Source: Piscirickettsiaceae bacterium (GTDB lineage Bacteria; Pseudomonadota; Gammaproteobacteria; Methylococcales; Cycloclasticaceae). Taken from it: 11,765 nucleotides of DNA. A model generated the notes under the pieces. That model worked only from the letters and a program-made list of their open reading frames with translations, did no database searches and was not told where the DNA came from. Both the position numbers and the translations under genes were made by a program. Numbering within the stretch: the first letter of the stretch is position 1; each line of letters begins with the position of its first letter. Location: NCBI GenBank assembly GCA_002401365.1, contig NVSW01000072.1, positions 1 through 11,765 on the forward strand, given 5' to 3'. Shown one piece after another: positions 1 to 6,046 of the stretch.

Positions 1-1697
1 TCTAAACTGCCAATCCTGCTGGCGAATTTATGAATAATACTGGGATCATTAATGTCCTTCTTTTGCGCGGTCATGGACATGAGTAAGTGGTTTTCAACTA
101 TCCACCCCACCAATTTACAATCATGCTGGTTGTAGTGGTGGTTTTGGCAAAACTCTATGGCATCTACTTTGCCGAGCTTAGCATGATTGCCACCGCGTCC
201 TTTGGCAATATCATGGAAAAGACCGGCTAAGTACAGTAGCTCAGGTTTTTCGATATTTTTAAATACTTCGTTGCAATGCGGTAGCTCGTCTCGGTGTTTA
301 TCTAATGCGAAGCGACGTAAATTTCTTACTAAAAATAGAGTATGTTGGTCAACTGTATAAGCATGAAATAAATCATACTGCATACGGCCAATAATGTCGT
401 TGAAGGCTGGAATATAGGCGCCTAAAACCCCGTAGCGATTCATCCGTCTAAATTGGTGAGTAATACCGTGTGGGTGACGAATGATATCTAAAAATATCTT
501 TTGTGCGTGTCTGTCTGCTCGAAAAGTGTCATCAATAAGGTGTAAGTCTTCGCGTATTTGACGGATAGTGCCAGATCTCACGCCTTCAATATTTGGGTGT
601 TTCTGTATTTTAAAGAAAATGTCTAGTAAGTCAGTTGGGTTGTTTTTGAAATTATCGGGATGGGTGATTTCAATGCCTTTGTTAACGACCCGAAAAGATT
701 CGTTGATAGGTGTAATATCGAATGTTTTATTTTCCATTGCTTCATTAAACACCTGCAATATGAGCTCATTGATGCGCTCTAGGTCCATTACTGTTTGGTA
801 ATACTGTTGCATGAAGCTTTCTACCGCTAAGTTGTTAGCGGCATCTTCAAAACCAAAAGCAAGAGCAAGGTCTTTTTGGTAATCAAATAAAAGGCGGTTT
901 TCTGCTTTTTTAGCTAAACAATGCAGAGCAAATCGAACTCGCCAAAGAAATTTTTGCCCTTTTATGAGTGATCGATATTCGTTCTTGGTAAGAAAGGCAT
1001 GGTTAACCAACTCGCCCAAAGAGTTTGAACCAAAATAGCGTTGGGTGATCCACTGAATGGTTTGGATGTCTCGAAATCCACCAGGGCCTTCTTTAACATC
1101 GGGTTCAAGGTTGTACGCAGTGTCACCAAACTTTAAATGCCGACTGTATTGTTCGTCTACTTTCGCATGAAAAAAATCAGCAGCAGGCCATATGTGTTCA
1201 GCAGACGTTCTGTCTATCATGTCGTTAAACAACGATACGGAACCAATAATAAGGCGGGACTCCATTAGGTTGGTTATTACCGTAATATCATCTGCTGCTT
1301 GATCGACACAGTCTTGAATTGTACGTACACTTAAGCCAGGTTTTAGACCAATATCCCATAAAAAAGTGGAAAATAACTCAAGGTTTTCTTTGTGTGCTTC
1401 TAGCTGAGACTCCTCAAAAATAATTAATAAATCTATGTCTGAATAAGGGTGTAGCTCAGCGCGGCCATAGCCTCCGGTCGCAACGAGTGAAAAATATTCG
1501 TTGCTCTCATTCATAATGTTGAGCCAACAGTCAGTCAGCAAGTGATCAATGAAATCACTTCTTGCCTCAAGCAATTCTTCTATCGCTTCACCTGATTCAA
1601 ACCGCTGTTTTAATGTCGTTTGGAAGGCTAATGACTCTGCTTTAATGTCACTAATTGAGGGTAGCGTTTTTGTATTATTATTTTTCAATGATCTCAT
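1..1697 (-). CDS. glnD: GlnD, PII uridylyltransferase/uridylyl-removing enzyme (3'-truncated by window edge)
   Basis: Bifunctional nitrogen sensor of the cytoplasm. The family uridylylates PII proteins (GlnB/GlnK) when glutamine is low and deuridylylates them when it is high. Reading leftwards from the ATG at 1697-1695 gives 565 open codons; the family is about 850-900 residues, so the C-terminal ACT domains lie outside the window. Seen: nucleotidyltransferase motif GGYGRAELHPYSDIDLLI at residues 75-92, with Asp87 and Asp89 as the DxD metal pair; the PGGFRDIQ stretch at 205-212; and an HD domain with His452 and LFHDIAKGRGGNH at 493-505 (His495-Asp496). The motif has Ala80 where E. coli GlnD has Gly. 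The start overlaps the map stop (ATGA at 1697-1694) and has no clear Shine-Dalgarno, so translation probably depends on re-initiation after map. The truncation is only the window edge; no frameshift is seen. Confidence 0.97.
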   Translation of the reverse strand, partial: MRSLKNNNTKTLPSISDIKAESLAFQTTLKQRFESGEAIEELLEARSDFIDHLLTDCWLNIMNESNEYFSLVATGGYGRAELHPYSDIDLLIIFEESQLEAHKENLELFSTFLWDIGLKPGLSVRTIQDCVDQAADDITVITNLMESRLIIGSVSLFNDMIDRTSAEHIWPAADFFHAKVDEQYSRHLKFGDTAYNLEPDVKEGPGGFRDIQTIQWITQRYFGSNSLGELVNHAFLTKNEYRSLIKGQKFLWRVRFALHCLAKKAENRLLFDYQKDLALAFGFEDAANNLAVESFMQQYYQTVMDLERINELILQVFNEAMENKTFDITPINESFRVVNKGIEITHPDNFKNNPTDLLDIFFKIQKHPNIEGVRSGTIRQIREDLHLIDDTFRADRHAQKIFLDIIRHPHGITHQFRRMNRYGVLGAYIPAFNDIIGRMQYDLFHAYTVDQHTLFLVRNLRRFALDKHRDELPHCNEVFKNIEKPELLYLAGLFHDIAKGRGGNHAKLGKVDAIEFCQNHHYNQHDCKLVGWIVENHLLMSMTAQKKDINDPSIIHKFASRIGSL

Positions 1698-2497
1698 GTG
1701 GTGAGAATGCCAGCAGGAATAAAGTCTGCTTCGATGCTTTCTTCATTTCGCAAGCTGAATATTTCAAAACCCGTAGAGGTAACGCCAAGGGTGTGCTCAA
1801 ACTGTGCTGAGAGACTTCTATCTTTAGTGACCACCGTCCAATCATCGGGCAATACCTTTACATGACGTTTGCCCGCGTTAACCATGGGTTCAATGGTAAA
1901 GGTCATGCCTTGTTCTAAAATAAGCCCGGTATCAGCTTTGCCGTAATGTAAAACTTGCGGTTCTTCATGAAACACTCGACCGATACCGTGGCCGCAATAT
2001 TCGCGAACAACTGAAAAACGGTTTTTTTCGACATATTGCTGTATGACATGGCCAATATCACCTAACTTAGCACCCGGCTTAACTAAACTGATACCTAAGT
2101 ACATCGCTTTTTGAGTAGTTTCAATAAGACGCTTTGCGAGGATGCTTGGTTGGCCTACAACGAACATTTTACTGGTGTCACCATGAAATTCATCTTTAAT
2201 GACAGTGATGTCAATATTGATAATGTCGCCGTTTTTAAGTTTTTTATGGCTTGGAATTCCATGGCAGACTTGATGATTAACAGATGTGCAAATTGATTTT
2301 GGAAACCCATGATAATCTAATGGAGCAGGGATGGTTTTTTGTTGATTAACCATATAGTCATGGCAACGCTGGTTAAGCTCCTCAGTCGTTACGCCGGGCA
2401 CTACGTAGTCTTTAATCATATCTAGAACATCAGCTGCTAGTTTCCCAGCCGTGCGCATTTTTAGTATTTCATCGTTTGTTTTTATATTAACAGCCAT
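1694..2497 (-). CDS. map: Methionine aminopeptidase, type I
   Basis: Cytosolic metalloprotease that removes the initiator Met from nascent proteins after deformylation when the second residue is small. At 267 aa it matches the usual type Ia length (E. coli 264) and lacks an N-terminal zinc-finger extension. All catalytic positions are visible: His79 in VCHGIP; metal ligands Asp96 (NIDIT), Asp107 (HGDTSKMF), His170 (CGHGIGR), Glu203 (FTIEPM) and Glu234 (QFEHT); and the second active-site His177. The start ATG at 2497-2495 aligns with the family N-terminus and has only a weak ribosome binding site. The gene is first in the minus-strand map-glnD unit, overlaps glnD by 4 bases, and is divergent from rpsB, the same neighbourhood as in E. 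coli. Confidence 0.98.
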   Translation of the reverse strand: MAVNIKTNDEILKMRTAGKLAADVLDMIKDYVVPGVTTEELNQRCHDYMVNQQKTIPAPLDYHGFPKSICTSVNHQVCHGIPSHKKLKNGDIINIDITVIKDEFHGDTSKMFVVGQPSILAKRLIETTQKAMYLGISLVKPGAKLGDIGHVIQQYVEKNRFSVVREYCGHGIGRVFHEEPQVLHYGKADTGLILEQGMTFTIEPMVNAGKRHVKVLPDDWTVVTKDRSLSAQFEHTLGVTSTGFEIFSLRNEESIEADFIPAGILTT

Positions 2498-2532
2498 AGA
2501 TATAGTTTAAAATTTGGAAAGAGAAAATGATA

Positions 2533-2561
2533 ATTATACCGGTTTAAATTGTCGTTTTCAG
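2533..2561 (-). promoter_or_regulatory. Candidate sigma70 promoter for map-glnD
   Basis: On the minus strand CTGAAA (2561-2556, 4 of 6 to the -35 consensus) is followed after exactly 17 bp by a perfect TATAAT (2538-2533). Transcription would start near 2527-2525, giving a leader of about 30 nt before the map ATG. The -35 hexamer lies inside the spacer of the opposing rpsB promoter. Called from consensus match and spacing only. Confidence 0.65.
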
Positions 2562-2577
2562 CCAATTATGGTATAAA
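2549..2577 (+). promoter_or_regulatory. Candidate sigma70 promoter for rpsB, extended -10 with GC-rich discriminator
   Basis: TTGTCG (2549-2554, 4 of 6 to consensus), a 17-bp spacer, then TATAAA (2572-2577) preceded by TGG, which makes an extended -10 (TGnTATAAA). The sequence just after the -10 is GC-rich (GCTTCGCCGC, 2578-2587), the discriminator type associated with ppGpp/DksA repression of ribosomal promoters; stringent control is therefore inferred. The start would be near 2584. The -35 overlaps the spacer of the divergent map promoter. Confidence 0.7.
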
Positions 2578-2583
2578 GCTTCG

Positions 2584-2724
2584 CCGCTTTTGGCACAACG
2601 ATCACATGCATCAACACATCCGGTAGGGTGCTTGAATAAATCAGGTTACCGTTTGGGATGCGTGGTAGTTATCAACCCGAGTCAAGCCAGTAGGACTGGC
2701 AGGCTATTAAAATAGGAAATATAT
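2584..2724 (+). promoter_or_regulatory. Structured rpsB leader, probable S2 autoregulatory element
   Basis: About 140 nt of untranslated leader precede rpsB. In E. coli, S2 represses rpsB-tsf through the rpsB 5' UTR, and a homologous role is inferred here. Visible pairings: 2614-2620 with 2657-2663 (one mismatch), continued by CGGTA 2621-2625 with TACCG 2647-2651; and a perfect 6-bp hairpin GCCAGT/ACTGGC with loop AGG at 2686-2700. GCTTGA in the first apical loop (2630-2635) is complementary to TCAAGC (2682-2687), a possible pseudoknot that competes with the downstream hairpin. The ribosome binding site is AGGA at 2714-2717, 7 nt before the ATG, shortly after that hairpin. The 5' end is predicted from the promoter. 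Confidence 0.6.
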
Positions 2725-3528
2725 ATGTCGAATATCACAATGCGTGAAATGCTCGAAGCTGGTGTGCACTTTGGGCACCAAACGAGATACTGGAACCCCA
2801 GAATGGCCCCTTACATCTTTGGTGAGCGCGGCAAAATTCATATCATTAACTTAGAAAAAACATTGCCTTTATTCAATGATGCATTAACGTTCATTAATAA
2901 ATTGGCAGCAAATAAAGGCACTATTTTATTTGTCGGTACAAAAAAAGCAGCACGTAAAACGGTTGCAACTGAAGCAAAACGTTGCAATATGCCTTATGTT
3001 GATCACCGTTGGTTAGGTGGAATGTTGACTAATTTTGGTACCATTAAAAAATCAATTGATCGCTTAAAAGAACTTGAAGCGATGCGCGAAGACGGTAGTT
3101 TGAATCGTTTTAGCAAAAAAGAAGGCTTGAAGTTTATGCGTCAACTGGAAAAGTTAGAACGCAGTGTTGGTGGTATTAAAGACTTAAAAGGCCCGCCAGA
3201 TGCAGTTTTTGTATTGGATGTAGGCTACGAGAAAATTGCTATTAAAGAAGCGGCGAAATTAGGTATTCCAGTCATCGGAATAGTTGATTCAAATAACAAA
3301 CCCGATGAAATTGATTACGTCATTCCTGGTAACGATGATTCAATTCGTGCGTTAACGTTATATTGTCAAAGTGTTGCAGCAGCAATTCTTGAAGGTAAAG
3401 CCAGTGTGATTAAAGAATTGTTAACAGACAAAGAAGTTGCAAAAGCAGTGACAAAAAAAGCAGCTAAGCCAGCAGTTAAAGTAACATCTAAAAAGGCTGA
3501 TACTGAAGTAGCTAGCAAAGAAGGTTAA
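2725..3528 (+). CDS. rpsB: 30S ribosomal protein S2
   Basis: Small-subunit protein bound on the solvent side between head and body, assembled late together with S1. The N-terminal signature is clear (TMREMLEAGVHFGHQTRYWNP, residues 5-25), followed by HIINLEKT (39-46), LFVGTKKAA (68-76), HRWLGGMLTNF (94-104) and the C-terminal signature VIPGNDDSIRALTLY (199-213). Length is 267 aa against 241 in E. coli. The difference is largely a Lys/Ala/Val-rich, low-complexity tail (about 235-267), probably flexible and basic. The start is supported by AGGA 7 nt upstream. The gene heads the rpsB-tsf-pyrH-frr group, is preceded by a structured leader and is followed 20 bp later by an intrinsic terminator. 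Confidence 0.99.
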   Translation: MSNITMREMLEAGVHFGHQTRYWNPRMAPYIFGERGKIHIINLEKTLPLFNDALTFINKLAANKGTILFVGTKKAARKTVATEAKRCNMPYVDHRWLGGMLTNFGTIKKSIDRLKELEAMREDGSLNRFSKKEGLKFMRQLEKLERSVGGIKDLKGPPDAVFVLDVGYEKIAIKEAAKLGIPVIGIVDSNNKPDEIDYVIPGNDDSIRALTLYCQSVAAAILEGKASVIKELLTDKEVAKAVTKKAAKPAVKVTSKKADTEVASKEG

Positions 3529-3548
3529 TAAAGTATTTACAAAGACGT

Positions 3549-3576
3549 AAAAACGCCTCCTATTGGGGGCGTTTTT
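3549..3576 (+). terminator. Intrinsic terminator/attenuator between rpsB and tsf
   Basis: A 12-bp stem (3549-3560 with 3565-3576; one G-T pair) closes a 4-base TATT loop. The core is CGCCTCC/GGGGGCG and the right arm ends in a run of five T. The upstream A-run pairs with this U-run, so the element could also work from the opposite strand. It lies 20 bp after the rpsB stop and inside an operon, so partial termination that keeps S2 and EF-Ts output different is the likely role. Confidence 0.9.
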
Positions 3577-3764
3577 ATAAAGCTGAATTAACGGGGAGTG
3601 ATTTTTTTGCCGTTCAATGAAACTTATGCCCCTTGGGTATAAAGCTGAATTAACGGGGAGTGATTTTTTTGCCGTTCAATGAAACGTATGCTCTTTTAGG
3701 GTATAAGGCCGAATTAAGTGATAGGCTTCTAACTATCGATTTAATGAGGCTTACGCTATTTGGG
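3576..3764 (+). repeat. Three tandem 62-64-bp repeats with internal hairpins
   Basis: Units run 3576-3637 (62 bp), 3638-3701 (64 bp) and 3702-3764 (63 bp), each opening with TATAA. A fourth TATAA at 3765 starts the tsf-proximal sequence. Units 1 and 2 share their first 48 bases exactly. Unit 3 keeps the ends (GAATTAA near the start; AATGA, then GGGTATAA at the next boundary) but has a different middle. Each unit contains an inverted repeat at the same place: ATTAACGG with CCGTTCAAT in units 1 and 2 (one bulged C), and ATTAA/TTAAT enclosing GATAG/CTATC in unit 3. I do not recognise the family. There are no terminal target duplications or transposase, and no unique spacers between units. Confidence 0.92.
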
Positions 3765-3770
3765 TATAAT
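3765..3770 (+). promoter_or_regulatory. Possible -10 element for a tsf promoter
   Basis: A perfect TATAAT lies 23 bp before the tsf ATG, at the end of the repeat array. No good -35 is found at 16-18 bp: the best is TTAATG at 3741-3746 with an 18-bp spacer (3 of 6). It would allow tsf transcription independent of read-through past the rpsB terminator. Weak call, because the same TATAA motif recurs at every repeat boundary. Confidence 0.3.
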
Positions 3771-3793
3771 TAATTAATAATTGAGGTATCGAA

Positions 3794-4678
3794 ATGAGTA
3801 TAACGGCTGCAATGGTGAAAGAATTACGTCAAAGAACGGGTTCTGGCATGATGGAGTGTAAGAGGGCATTAGTCGAAACAAGTGGTGATTTGGAACTTGC
3901 AATTAAAAACATGCGTAAATCAGGTATGGCTAAAGCAGATAAAAAAGCGGGCCGAATCGCGGCGGAAGGTATTATTGCAGTCGCCACGTCTGGTGATGGT
4001 TCGGCTACATCAATTGTAGAAATTAATAGTGAGACGGACTTTGTTTCTAAAGGTGATGATTTTCTCAATTTTACAAGTGCCGTTGCTAATACAGTCGTCA
4101 ATAATAGCATCGCTGACGTTGATGCATTGAATGCGACTCAAATAACAGGCGAGTCAATTACTGTCGATGAAAAAAGACGCGAATTGATCGCTAAAGTTGG
4201 TGAAAATATCAATGTTAGACGTTTTCAAACCATTAAAACTGATGAAACTATTGTTGGCTCATACATGCATGGCATTAGAATCGGGGTGTTGGTTGAGCTT
4301 GAAGGTGGAAGTGTTGAATTAGCAAAAGATATTGCAATGCACATTGCTGCTATCAACCCAATGTGTATATCAGAAGCTGACGTACCAGCTGCTGAAGTTG
4401 AGAAAGAGAAAGAGATATTTAAAAGTCAAGCAGCAGAAAGTGGTAAACCAGCCGACATTATTGAAAAGATGATTGTTGGTAAAGTTAAGAAATTCTTAAA
4501 AGGTATTACCTTACTTGGCCAGCCCTTCGTTAAAGACGGTGATATGACTGTTGAGCAGTTGCTAAAATCAAACGATGCTGTAGTGCGCTCATTTGTACGC
4601 TTTGAAGTAGGTGATGGCATTGAGAAGAAAGAAGAGGATTTTGCTGCTGAAGTGATGGCTCAAGTTAAAGGCGGTTAA
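3794..4678 (+). CDS. tsf: Translation elongation factor Ts
   Basis: Nucleotide exchange factor that releases GDP from EF-Tu in the cytoplasm. The N-terminal UBA-like domain carries the family signature (VKELRQRTGSGMMECKRAL, residues 8-26). The core contains TDFVSK at 81-86, whose Asp82-Phe83 pair corresponds to the residues that disturb the Mg2+ site of EF-Tu in E. coli. At 294 aa it is close to E. coli (283). The start is supported by GAGG at 3783-3786, 7 nt upstream. It lies 265 bp after rpsB, behind a terminator and a repeat array, and is 4 bp from pyrH, so it is probably co-transcribed with pyrH while its link to rpsB is attenuated. Confidence 0.99.
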   Translation: MSITAAMVKELRQRTGSGMMECKRALVETSGDLELAIKNMRKSGMAKADKKAGRIAAEGIIAVATSGDGSATSIVEINSETDFVSKGDDFLNFTSAVANTVVNNSIADVDALNATQITGESITVDEKRRELIAKVGENINVRRFQTIKTDETIVGSYMHGIRIGVLVELEGGSVELAKDIAMHIAAINPMCISEADVPAAEVEKEKEIFKSQAAESGKPADIIEKMIVGKVKKFLKGITLLGQPFVKDGDMTVEQLLKSNDAVVRSFVRFEVGDGIEKKEEDFAAEVMAQVKGG

Positions 4679-4682
4679 TTTA

Positions 4683-5396
4683 ATGACAAAACTTGCATAT
4701 AAACGGATACTTCTCAAACTTAGCGGCGAAGCCATGATGGGTGACACCGCAGGTGGCATTGATGGTACAACTGTACTTAGGTTGGCTGAAGAAGTAAAAG
4801 AGTTATGTGAGGCTGGTGTACAAGTAGGACTTGTCATTGGTGGTGGTAATATTTTGCGAGGCTCAGAGGCCGCATCAGAAATTCTTGGCCGGGTTACCAG
4901 TGACCATATGGGGATGCTTGCAACCGTTATTAATGCATTAGCAATGCAAGACGCATTAGAGTCACTAGGTCAGTCAGTACGTGTTATGTCGGCGCTTAAA
5001 ATAAATCAGGTTTGTGAGGATTTTAAGCAACGTCGAGCCATTCGCCATTTGGAAAAAGGCAGGGTGGTTATTTTTGCCGCGGGTACTGGCAATCCGTTTT
5101 TTACAACAGATTCTGCCGCAAGCCTAAGGGGGATTGAAGTGGAAGTGGATTTACTTATTAAAGCTACAAAGGTTGATGGTATTTATTCTGCTGATCCAAA
5201 GACGAATCCCGATGCAGAATTTTATTCTCGAATTAGCTTTGATGATGTCATCGACAAACGTTTAAATGTAATGGATGCTACTGCTTTAGTATTATGTAGA
5301 GACCATAAGCTAAAACTTAGAGTAGTTAATATTTTTCATAAAGGGGCTATAAAACGCGTTGTTAATGGTGAAGACGTGGGTACATTAGTCGAGTAG
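4683..5396 (+). CDS. pyrH: Uridylate kinase (UMP kinase)
   Basis: Phosphorylates UMP to UDP with ATP in pyrimidine nucleotide synthesis. It is a member of the amino-acid kinase fold, unlike eukaryotic UMP kinases, and bacterial enzymes are hexamers stimulated by GTP and inhibited by UTP. Seen: KLSGEA at 12-17 (phosphate-binding loop), GGGNILRG at 53-60, DHMGMLATVINALAMQDAL at 74-92, GTGNPFFTTDSAA at 134-146 and the nucleotide-site segment KATKVDGIYSADP at 160-172. The 237 aa match the family (E. coli 241). The ATG is 4 bp after the tsf stop, with AAAGG about 11 nt upstream inside tsf, which suggests coupled translation. Confidence 0.99.
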   Translation: MTKLAYKRILLKLSGEAMMGDTAGGIDGTTVLRLAEEVKELCEAGVQVGLVIGGGNILRGSEAASEILGRVTSDHMGMLATVINALAMQDALESLGQSVRVMSALKINQVCEDFKQRRAIRHLEKGRVVIFAAGTGNPFFTTDSAASLRGIEVEVDLLIKATKVDGIYSADPKTNPDAEFYSRISFDDVIDKRLNVMDATALVLCRDHKLKLRVVNIFHKGAIKRVVNGEDVGTLVE

Positions 5397-5411
5397 TGTA
5401 AGAGGTTATAT

Positions 5412-5969
5412 ATGATTGATGATATTGTAAAAGACGCAAATGTGCGAATGGGGAAATCGGTAGAATCTTTCCAAAAAGCACTCGCTAAAATACGTACAGG
5501 TCGTGCACATCCAAGTTTGTTAGAACATATTGTTGTTTCATATTACGACGTCGATACGCCGTTAAATCAAGTTGCTACGGTTAATATTGAGGACGCGAGA
5601 ACATTATCCATTATGCCTTGGGAAGCAACGATGATTGGCCCTGTTGAAAAAGCAATTATGAAAGCAGACCTTGGTCTTAATCCCGTTACTGCGGGCAATG
5701 TTATTAGAGTGCCGATGCCACCGTTAACCGAAGAAAGACGTAAAGACTTAGTAAAAGTTGTACGTAATGAAGCGGAGAATGCAAAAATTGCTGTCAGAAA
5801 CATTAGACGCGATGCAAATTCAGAATTCAAAGAAGCGTTAAAAGAAAAGATGATTACTGAGGATGAACTGCGCTCTGGCGAAGAAAAAGTGCAAAATATT
5901 ACTGATACGCAAGTTAAAAGTATTGATAACAATCTGGACGTGAAAGAAAAAGATTTAATGTCAATGTAA
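5412..5969 (+). CDS. frr: Ribosome recycling factor
   Basis: With EF-G, splits post-termination 70S complexes so that subunits can re-enter initiation. It has the full 185-aa family length. The family fold is a three-helix bundle plus a small beta/alpha domain. Seen: KIRTGRAHPSLLE at 26-38 and the helix VRNIRRDANSEFK at 128-140, whose Arg129 and Arg132 are in the conserved arginine-rich patch that contacts the ribosome. The start is well supported by GAGG at 5402-5405, 6 nt upstream. It follows pyrH by 15 bp. A 77-bp gap to uppS contains no convincing terminator or promoter. Confidence 0.99.
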   Translation: MIDDIVKDANVRMGKSVESFQKALAKIRTGRAHPSLLEHIVVSYYDVDTPLNQVATVNIEDARTLSIMPWEATMIGPVEKAIMKADLGLNPVTAGNVIRVPMPPLTEERRKDLVKVVRNEAENAKIAVRNIRRDANSEFKEALKEKMITEDELRSGEEKVQNITDTQVKSIDNNLDVKEKDLMSM

Positions 5970-6046
5970 TTTGATGTAACTGTTGTGCAAGTAAAGCATA
6001 TATGTAGTGCTTAGTAGTTAGTTCGCTTTGATTAAAAAAAGGGATT

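Noticed and set aside
568..801. 77-aa plus-strand reading frame inside glnD
   Set aside because: It lies antisense to the well-conserved GlnD sequence, resembles no known protein and has no support beyond being open.
3576..3764. CRISPR array
   Set aside because: The units are contiguous with no unique spacers, have a 62-64-bp period and only three copies, and no cas genes are present.
3576..3764. Insertion sequence or MITE
   Set aside because: There is no transposase, no matching terminal inverted repeats across the array and no target-site duplication; the tandem arrangement does not fit a single insertion.
5970..6046. Promoter or terminator between frr and uppS
   Set aside because: TTG-type -35 candidates at 5971 and 5983 have no -10 at a suitable distance, and no GC-rich hairpin with a T-run is present.
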